A DNA stretch of 17,228 nt from CAZSCF01 sp964636505 (GTDB taxonomy: Bacteria; Patescibacteriota; Minisyncoccia; Moranbacterales; UBA2206), in NCBI GenBank assembly GCA_964636505.1, contig CAZWRY010000015.1, positions 1 to 17,228 on the forward strand, written 5' to 3'. The notes below the pieces were generated by a model, which was not told the DNA's origin, did no database searches, and saw only the letters and a list, made by a program, of their open reading frames with translations. Of the stretch, positions 13,007 through 17,228 are shown piece by piece. A program made the position numbers and the translations under genes. How positions within the stretch are numbered: the stretch's first letter is position 1; each line of letters begins with the position of its first letter.

Positions 13007-13282
13007 TTACTCGGTAATTCCAAAGTCAAGTTCCGCATTGATTCCCTTGACTTTCCAAATTTCACTGTTACGAATCCAAATTTCAAAAAACTTTTCTGCT
13101 ATGTCAGCTACTTTTTGGCACTGTTCCTCGGAGAATTCCATTTCTTCCGCGACTGTTTTGGCTTTTGTGCGAAGCCTTTCTCGCCAGTCTTCAACTTGTT
13201 CTTCTTGCGGAAAACCAAATTTTTCTCCCATTTCGCAGAAAATATCCAGGGCCAATTGACTCAGGCGGATCTTCTCTTTCAT
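13007..13282 (-). CDS. Orphan 91-aa helical protein, unknown
   Basis: I do not recognise this protein. It is acidic and probably all-helical, with segments KIRLSQLALDIFCEMGEKFGF, VEDWRERLRTKAKTVAEEM and QCQKVADIAEKFFEIWIRN, three tryptophans and two cysteines, and no signal peptide or membrane helix. The ATG at 13282 is preceded by AAAGGAGG at 6 bases, one of the best ribosome binding sites in the window, and a candidate promoter lies at 13325-13354, so it is very likely expressed. It is monocistronic, with a terminator-like hairpin directly after it. It lies just outside the repeat-flanked accessory module and could belong with it. A small regulatory or antitoxin-like protein is conceivable, but nothing in the sequence decides this. 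Confidence 0.8.
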   Translation of the reverse strand: MKEKIRLSQLALDIFCEMGEKFGFPQEEQVEDWRERLRTKAKTVAEEMEFSEEQCQKVADIAEKFFEIWIRNSEIWKVKGINAELDFGITE

Positions 13283-13324
13283 AATTTCCTCCTTTACTTA
13301 GTTATTTTATAAGGAACGTTATTT

Positions 13325-13354
13325 TATATAAGCAAAAATAACTTAATAAGTCAA
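13325..13354 (-). promoter_or_regulatory. Candidate promoter of the 91-aa gene
   Basis: On the minus strand, -35 TTGACT (13349-13354) and an AT-only -10 TATATA (13325-13330) at 18 bp. The start would lie near 13318, giving a leader of about 35 nt that carries the Shine-Dalgarno sequence. Confidence 0.5.
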
Positions 13355-13567
13355 ATATTAAAAATCTCCGAAATAAACCGGAAGTTTTTCCATTAAGAGA
13401 TTTCTAATATATGCGGTTAGAACTGAGTTGCGGCCATAATCATATAAAATTCAGTACTTTTGATTTTTCCAATCTTTTTTTATAAATATATTCTATCATA
13501 AAAAGTTTTAAAGTCATATTTAATCCAGCTAATACTAGTAAGACAACACGGCTGGAACTGATTGGTT

Positions 13568-13722
13568 AAGCCATTTATTGAAAGAGAAAAAGTGAGTCAA
13601 TGATTTTTTCAACGAAAAAAGGCTTGTGGAAGCCTTAAATCGCAAATTATAAATTTTCTTTATGCTCGAACTGAAAAAATGCTTTGTTTGAAATAAAAAA
13701 TAACACTTTTTTTATTGTGAGC
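13568..13722. repeat. 155-bp direct repeat, copy A
   Basis: This segment aligns without gaps to 17005-17159 in the same orientation at roughly 80% identity by eye. Long identical blocks include TATGCTCGAACTGAA and ATGCTTTGTTTGAAATAAA. It contains a hairpin AAGGCT...AGCCTT whose stem is conserved while the loop is not. Copy A lies downstream of the Nudix gene (minus strand); copy B lies just beyond tRNA-Gly. Confidence 0.85.
13615..13636 (-). terminator. Terminator of the Nudix transcript (inside repeat copy A)
   Basis: On the minus strand, AAGGCTT, loop CCAC, AAGCCTT and a run of T residues form a compact rho-independent terminator. The nearest upstream minus-strand gene is the Nudix hydrolase ending at 13809. 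Confidence 0.75.
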
Positions 13723-13808
13723 TGGCTAGTTAATACGGTTAGAACTGGGTTTATGAAGAAGTCCTTTACTTAAGCACCTCGAATTTTTTAAAAAAGTTTT
13801 ATTGTAAA

Positions 13809-14345
13809 TCAGAGTAATTTCAAATAATCCAACCCAAGATACCCAACTTCGACATCTGAGTTTTTCCCACTTCTAAGTAATTCTCTAAATTCTAAAATTG
13901 ACATCAGCACGACCTCTGTAAACTCATTTTCTTCAAGTTTTTGTTCGGAAACTTTCTCGCAATTAGTCACCACAACGCAATTTTTTTCCATTGTGGAATA
14001 ACCGTCACCAATGATAGATGTTACAAATTCAGCGTTTCCCCTATACCCAGTTTCTTCTAAAAGTTCTCTTTCTGCCGCTTGTTTGGGAGTTTCACCTTTA
14101 TCGACATAACCACCAGGCAGCTCAATAAGAATTTCTTTTGGTCCCGGTCTAAATTGTTTAACAAGAACGATTTTTTCATCTTTGGTTATCGCCAAAGTAG
14201 CCACAAAAACACTTTCCTTCTTAATATAAAAATCACTGACCTCTCCATTTGGTAATTTGAAATCAACTTTTTCGATACCTCTTCCATATTTGCTAAAAAT
14301 TTCCTCTCGGAAAACTTCCTCCCACTTCTCTATTTTATTTGCCAT
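13809..14345 (-). CDS. Nudix hydrolase, ADP-ribose pyrophosphatase-like
   Basis: The 178-aa protein carries a complete Nudix box at residues 79-101, fitting GX5EX7REUXEEXGU exactly: Gly79, Glu85, then RELLEETGY from Arg93. Upstream, VKQFRPGPKEILIELPGGYVD is the typical lead-in of NudF/ADP-ribose pyrophosphatase-type enzymes, and the domain is preceded by a beta-rich N-terminal segment, as in that subfamily. Such enzymes hydrolyse nucleoside diphosphates linked to another moiety (ADP-ribose, sugar nucleotides) with Mg2+; the exact substrate cannot be read. The gene has no good Shine-Dalgarno sequence, unlike the two radical SAM genes upstream on the same strand. It has a candidate promoter of its own at 14400-14428 and a terminator within the 155-bp repeat, so it is probably a separate transcript within the module. 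Confidence 0.93.
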   Translation of the reverse strand: MANKIEKWEEVFREEIFSKYGRGIEKVDFKLPNGEVSDFYIKKESVFVATLAITKDEKIVLVKQFRPGPKEILIELPGGYVDKGETPKQAAERELLEETGYRGNAEFVTSIIGDGYSTMEKNCVVVTNCEKVSEQKLEENEFTEVVLMSILEFRELLRSGKNSDVEVGYLGLDYLKLL

Positions 14346-14370
14346 ATTTACTTTTTTAACTTAATAAAAA

Positions 14371-14395
14371 CAAGGTGGATTAATTTATAATCCAC
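14371..14395 (-). terminator. Hairpin with T-rich tail between radical SAM gene 1 and the Nudix gene
   Basis: A perfect 8-bp stem, GTGGATTA (14375-14382) with TAATCCAC (14388-14395), is followed on the minus strand by CTTGTTTTTATT. It can end the radical SAM transcript. The candidate Nudix promoter would start transcription at the edge of the same hairpin, so it could instead act as a 5' leader element. Confidence 0.6.
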
Positions 14396-14399
14396 ATTG

Positions 14400-14428
14400 A
14401 TACTACCATGACTCATGTCTTTATTCAA
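14400..14428 (-). promoter_or_regulatory. Candidate promoter of the Nudix gene
   Basis: On the minus strand, -35 TTGAAT (14423-14428), 17-bp spacer ending in TGG (extended -10) and -10 TAGTAT (14400-14405). The start would fall near 14393. Confidence 0.45.
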
Positions 14429-14444
14429 GACACATTGATAAATA

Positions 14445-15617
14445 CTAAAAGAAACTATCATCGGAAACTCTAAAATCAAATGACCCATCAAGATATTTCT
14501 TTACAATTTTATTGTGTTCCCAACTTCTGCAGAATAACGAATTGCACCACTCACTCCTCATTTTGCGGAAATCATTCATTGCATTATTATTGCAATTCGG
14601 TAAATCCGCAATATTGCAAATCGATAATTCATGCAATCTGTATTCGGCTAAAGTTAAGCAGGGATACATATATCCGTCTGGAGCCACCAACTGATAGGCA
14701 AGACACACGAAACATTCATCCAGCTTTTCATCAAAAGAATCGCCAGGATTAGTAATGTCAATAAGCCTATTCAGGCCACCATTGATTAACTGAGAAAACA
14801 GACTTATATTACTTTTTCTCCCAAGAAAATATTCAAGGCCTTCGCACCTCCTGAACTCATACTTCAGATTAGTCAAAAGAGTAGCTAGCTGCTCTTTATC
14901 GGGCAAAAAGGCGATATTTTCTTCGTGAATCTTTTGCGTTAATCGCGTCGGACGAGACATCAAAAAGGCAGGCTTGAATTGGACATGCATCCTTTCAAGG
15001 GCATTCCTATCATTCTTATATCTCAGATACACTTCTTTTATAAAAGGAATGATATCTAGCATATTCTTTCTATAAAAGAGAAAGTGTACCCCTACATGAG
15101 GAATTTCCACACAATTCTTCAAATAGAATTCGATATTGTCTAAAACTTTCCAGTATAATTCAGCTTTTCTTCCAGCGTACTTTTCATCCTCAACTGAATA
15201 TACCGAAACCCTAACCCAATCAATGCATTTTCGCCATAAGCCATCGGGTATGACAACCCCGTTAGTTATTAGACCGATTTTAACATTTGGGATTTTCGCG
15301 AGCTTTAGAACAGCCTTATCGAAACTTGGATAGAGAGTAGGTTCGCCACCACCAGCGATCGTTATCGCTTTTGGTTTTATGAATCTACTAATATTATCCA
15401 GTAGCTCAAAGGGAATTTCTTTATCCCCCAATCTCCGAAAGTGACAGTTTGGACAATTTAAGCAACATCTATCAGTAAGTTGCAATTCAATGTGTCCAGC
15501 TTGACATAATAATTCCTTGTTTACATCTGGCGAATTCAGAACATCTCTCTTTTTTCTAATTAACTCCAGATGATTCAAGATTCTTTTTTTATCAGTTGCA
15601 ATATTCGCATAAACCAT
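14445..15617 (-). CDS. Radical SAM protein with SPASM-like C-terminus (390 aa)
   Basis: The radical SAM CX3CX2C cluster motif is Cys51, Cys55, Cys58 (TDRCCLNCPNCHF). The SAM-binding GGGEP follows at 89-93 (AGGGEPTLYP), and a TIM-barrel-like pattern continues (IGLITNG, WVRVSVYS). The C-terminal third holds further cysteines (Cys302, 305, 320, 334, 342, 358, 363), including ECFVCLAYQLVAPDGYMYPC and WCNSLFC, a spacing like SPASM/Twitch domains that bind auxiliary 4Fe-4S clusters. Such enzymes modify peptides or small molecules by radical chemistry; the substrate is unknown. Start at 15617 is fixed by the AAGGAGG seven bases upstream. It lies 31 bases after the second radical SAM gene, so the two are an operon. 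It is not a recent duplicate of its neighbour, since the two share only motifs. Confidence 0.9.
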   Translation of the reverse strand: MVYANIATDKKRILNHLELIRKKRDVLNSPDVNKELLCQAGHIELQLTDRCCLNCPNCHFRRLGDKEIPFELLDNISRFIKPKAITIAGGGEPTLYPSFDKAVLKLAKIPNVKIGLITNGVVIPDGLWRKCIDWVRVSVYSVEDEKYAGRKAELYWKVLDNIEFYLKNCVEIPHVGVHFLFYRKNMLDIIPFIKEVYLRYKNDRNALERMHVQFKPAFLMSRPTRLTQKIHEENIAFLPDKEQLATLLTNLKYEFRRCEGLEYFLGRKSNISLFSQLINGGLNRLIDITNPGDSFDEKLDECFVCLAYQLVAPDGYMYPCLTLAEYRLHELSICNIADLPNCNNNAMNDFRKMRSEWCNSLFCRSWEHNKIVKKYLDGSFDFRVSDDSFF

Positions 15618-15648
15618 TGTGGCCTCCTTATATCCATATTATCTAGAA

Positions 15649-16848
15649 TCAGATAAAGTTAATGGACATATTGTCTTCACACAAAACCTTCTCATAAATT
15701 TCATTATGAGGAGAATATGTGCACCTTGGACATCTATTTAAATCAAGCTTGTCGTACATCTCCCAATGGTTGTAGCTACCCCATATATTGAGAATATCCC
15801 CAAGATTTCTTAGACTATGGGAAAGTTCTAATGCTGAATCACCTCTTCTGTCACAACACTGACAAAGCGTGAAAGAATCTCGATGGTTCCTAGAGGTAGG
15901 TGGTGAAAAAACAGTTGTCATAAACAATGCATGACATTTAGCAAAACTGTTCTTCTTATTGAAGTTAGGAGTAAACTTATGAGTAACTCCATATACTGAA
16001 AAATTTTCATCTTCCATTTCCCTTGCCACTCTCAATTTATCATAAAACATTGAGATTGTTTTATCATCAAATGAGATAGCCTTTTTTGAATACCACGGTT
16101 TACCAACGGGCCTGATATGAATACTCTTGCACCCAATTGATTTTGCTAGTTTCGCAGCCGTATCAATTTCATGGACATTTTTTTCGTGAACAAGAAATTT
16201 ATAGGTCACACCAAACGATAATGGTTTTTGAGCTAAATATGTAGAATATTTACGAGAATACTCCACTAACGCTTGCATGTTTTCAATGACTCTATCAAAT
16301 TCAGATAAAGACACACCTTTCAAGTTAGCGAAAGTATCAGCCGTACCGCTATCAATTGAAACAGAAACCCAATGACATTTGGATAAGGATTCAATAAAAT
16401 CATTGATATGGCTTCCATTAGTTACAGTACCGACTTCGATACCCCTATCAACAAGATTATCTATGAAGAATCCTGTTTCGCTGTTTAGAAGAGGCTCGCC
16501 TCCTCCAGCTATACAAACAGCTTTCACTCCGTATTTACTTCCCTTGTATTTCCAATCGCCCAATGCTTTAGCAATTTCTTCCAGGGCAACCTTGGAAAGC
16601 CTTTGCTCCGATTTCTTTTTAATAATAGCCTTGGCATTACACCAGATGCAATTGTAGTTGCATTCGTTAGTTGGGTCGACAGTTACTAAGACTGGCGGCG
16701 GGATCATTCCATTTCTCTTAATAAAACTCCAACGATCTAAATGAGCCATTATTTTTAGGCTATTAAAAGGGTTAAAGGCTTTATCAGCGTTCCATTCTCC
16801 TGCTGTTTTTTTGGCTAAATTTTGATTCGTTTTTTCCGAAGATTTCAT
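15649..16848 (-). CDS. Radical SAM/SPASM protein (399 aa)
   Basis: After a ~50-residue N-terminal extension (NPFNSLKIMAHLDRWSFIKRNG), the core begins with PTNECNYNCIWCNAK, giving Cys63, Cys67 and Cys70 of the radical SAM cluster, and AGGGEP at 114-119 for SAM binding. Later blocks include VTNGSHIND and WVSVSIDSG. The C-terminus has a SPASM-like cysteine set (Cys305, 329, 331, 332, 373, 376, 390) with LGDILNIWGS between them, recalling the GNI..W signature of SPASM domains. These proteins often act as peptide maturases, but no precursor peptide gene is visible on either side. The start is set by AAGGAGGT seven bases upstream of the ATG; a promoter at 16920-16947 drives this gene and, after 31 bases, the second radical SAM gene. 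The strong ribosome binding site and the flanking repeats fit an acquired module. Confidence 0.9.
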   Translation of the reverse strand: MKSSEKTNQNLAKKTAGEWNADKAFNPFNSLKIMAHLDRWSFIKRNGMIPPPVLVTVDPTNECNYNCIWCNAKAIIKKKSEQRLSKVALEEIAKALGDWKYKGSKYGVKAVCIAGGGEPLLNSETGFFIDNLVDRGIEVGTVTNGSHINDFIESLSKCHWVSVSIDSGTADTFANLKGVSLSEFDRVIENMQALVEYSRKYSTYLAQKPLSFGVTYKFLVHEKNVHEIDTAAKLAKSIGCKSIHIRPVGKPWYSKKAISFDDKTISMFYDKLRVAREMEDENFSVYGVTHKFTPNFNKKNSFAKCHALFMTTVFSPPTSRNHRDSFTLCQCCDRRGDSALELSHSLRNLGDILNIWGSYNHWEMYDKLDLNRCPRCTYSPHNEIYEKVLCEDNMSINFI

Positions 16849-16919
16849 TTTTGTACCTCCTTTTTAGTTTTATGAAAGCCTTGTTTTTGAACTTTTATTC
16901 ACTTTTCAAGGAACACTAC

Positions 16920-16947
16920 AGATTACCATTTTTATAGAAAAAGTCAA
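16920..16947 (-). promoter_or_regulatory. Promoter of the radical SAM operon
   Basis: On the minus strand, -35 TTGACT (16942-16947), 16-bp spacer ending in TGG (extended -10) and -10 TAATCT (16920-16925). The leader to the ATG would be about 65 nt and contains the strong Shine-Dalgarno sequence but no clear peptide-coding frame. Confidence 0.65.
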
Positions 16948-17004
16948 TGTGCTTAAAGCCGCCCACCGATATCAGTAAAACAATGCTGATAGAACCAACT
17001 AAAC

Positions 17005-17159
17005 AAGCCGCTTATTGAAAGATAAAAATTAAGTCAAAGATTTTTTTAACGAAAAAAGGCTCACAAAAGCCTTGAATCGTAGATTGCATTTTTTGTCTAT
17101 GCTCGAACTGAAGAAATGCTTTGTTTGAAATAAAAAATCAATCTTTTTTAAATTTGAGC
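17005..17159. repeat. 155-bp direct repeat, copy B (abuts tRNA-Gly)
   Basis: This is the gap-free counterpart of 13568-13722. Its right end overlaps the discriminator and the last two acceptor bases of tRNA-Gly. It includes a hairpin AAGGCT, loop, AGCCTT with a T run on the minus strand (about 17051-17073), which would terminate the tRNA-Gly transcript. Just outside, a TATCAG/CTGATA stem (about 16972-16991) parallels the TCCAGC/GCTGGA stem beside copy A. Confidence 0.85.
17051..17073 (-). terminator. Terminator of tRNA-Gly (inside repeat copy B)
   Basis: On the minus strand, AAGGCT, loop TTTGTG, AGCCTT and a T run. It lies about 85 bases past the tRNA-Gly 3' end. Confidence 0.7.
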
Positions 17160-17228
17160 GGGTAACGGGAATCGAACCCGTCTCTCGTCCTTGGCAAGGA
17201 CGTATAATAGCCACTATACGATACCCGC
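17157..17228 (-). tRNA. tRNA-Gly(GCC)
   Basis: Acceptor GCGGGTA (17228-17222) pairs with TACCCGC (17164-17158), discriminator T. The anticodon stem CGTCC/GGACG encloses loop TTGCCAA, giving GCC. The T arm is ACGGG-TTCGATT-CCCGT. The gene is complete and ends exactly at the window edge; its promoter lies outside. CCA is not encoded. Confidence 0.95.

Larger units (their letters stand above)
13355..13808. other. Gene-free region left of the Nudix gene
   Basis: About 450 bases without a credible gene. It contains a 7-bp stem (AAATCTC 13362-13368 with GAGATTT 13397-13403) enclosing a smaller GGAA/TTCC hairpin, followed on the minus strand by a T run (terminator-like). It also holds a 19-nt direct repeat with two mismatches (13411-13429 and 13733-13751, core CGGTTAGAACTG) and the first copy of the 155-bp repeat (13568-13722). 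Near 13511-13557 a TCCAGC/GCTGGA stem precedes that copy. Confidence 0.6.

Noticed and set aside
14480..14752. Plus-strand frames opposite radical SAM gene 1 as candidate precursor peptides
   Set aside because: They lie antisense to conserved cysteine motifs, lack ribosome binding sites and have no leader/core pattern.

Overview
The window reads as a chromosomal segment of a small-genome, low-GC bacterium, most likely a member of the Patescibacteria/CPR (Parcubacteria-like). I infer this from AT-rich intergenic DNA, a compact IF-2 of 593 aa, a DUF4446 protein directly before infB, tRNA genes with no encoded CCA, housekeeping genes that mostly lack a Shine-Dalgarno sequence, and simple single-TM proteins with no recognisable family. 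TGA is used as a stop (end of the 437-aa gene), so the SR1/Gracilibacteria code is not in use. No taxonomic marker was compared by search.

Layout. 1-208 (-) is the N-terminal part of a YraN/UPF0102 nuclease-like gene. 237-660 (-) is a gene-free, strongly structured stretch with its own near-consensus sigma70 promoter, a candidate non-coding RNA of unknown family. 862-5613 (-) carries a membrane protein, pnp, a small membrane protein coupled to a NYN-domain RNase-like protein, and rpsO. At 5738-5970 (+) lies a remarkable tRNA locus: a complete tRNA-Ser(CGA) nested inside the T-loop of a second, nearly identical tRNA-Ser(CGA), bracketed by a 13-15 bp inverted repeat. 6034-8672 (+) is a DUF4446-infB-rbfA translation cluster ending in a clean terminator, followed by a DHH/DHHA1 phosphoesterase (8823-9782). 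9968-11890 (+) is a base-excision-repair operon: nfo, a metallophosphoesterase and a family-4 uracil-DNA glycosylase. tRNA-Leu(UAA), tRNA-Cys(GCA), a secreted 3D-domain protein and an orphan 91-aa protein follow on the minus strand.

The right end (13283-17228) looks accessory: a Nudix hydrolase and two different radical SAM proteins with SPASM-like C-terminal cysteines, all minus strand. They are bounded by two copies of a 155-bp direct repeat, one of which abuts the 3' end of tRNA-Gly(GCC). The radical SAM genes and the 91-aa gene have strong Shine-Dalgarno sequences, unlike most neighbours. This resembles a cassette placed next to a tRNA, although no integrase is visible.

How the genes work together: PNPase, the NYN protein and the DHH enzyme point to RNA decay; S15, IF-2 and RbfA to ribosome assembly and initiation; UDG makes abasic sites that endonuclease IV incises. 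The role of the radical SAM/Nudix module cannot be read from the sequence. The observations most worth a second look are the nested tRNA-Ser, the structured RNA at 237-660 and the repeat-flanked radical SAM module.
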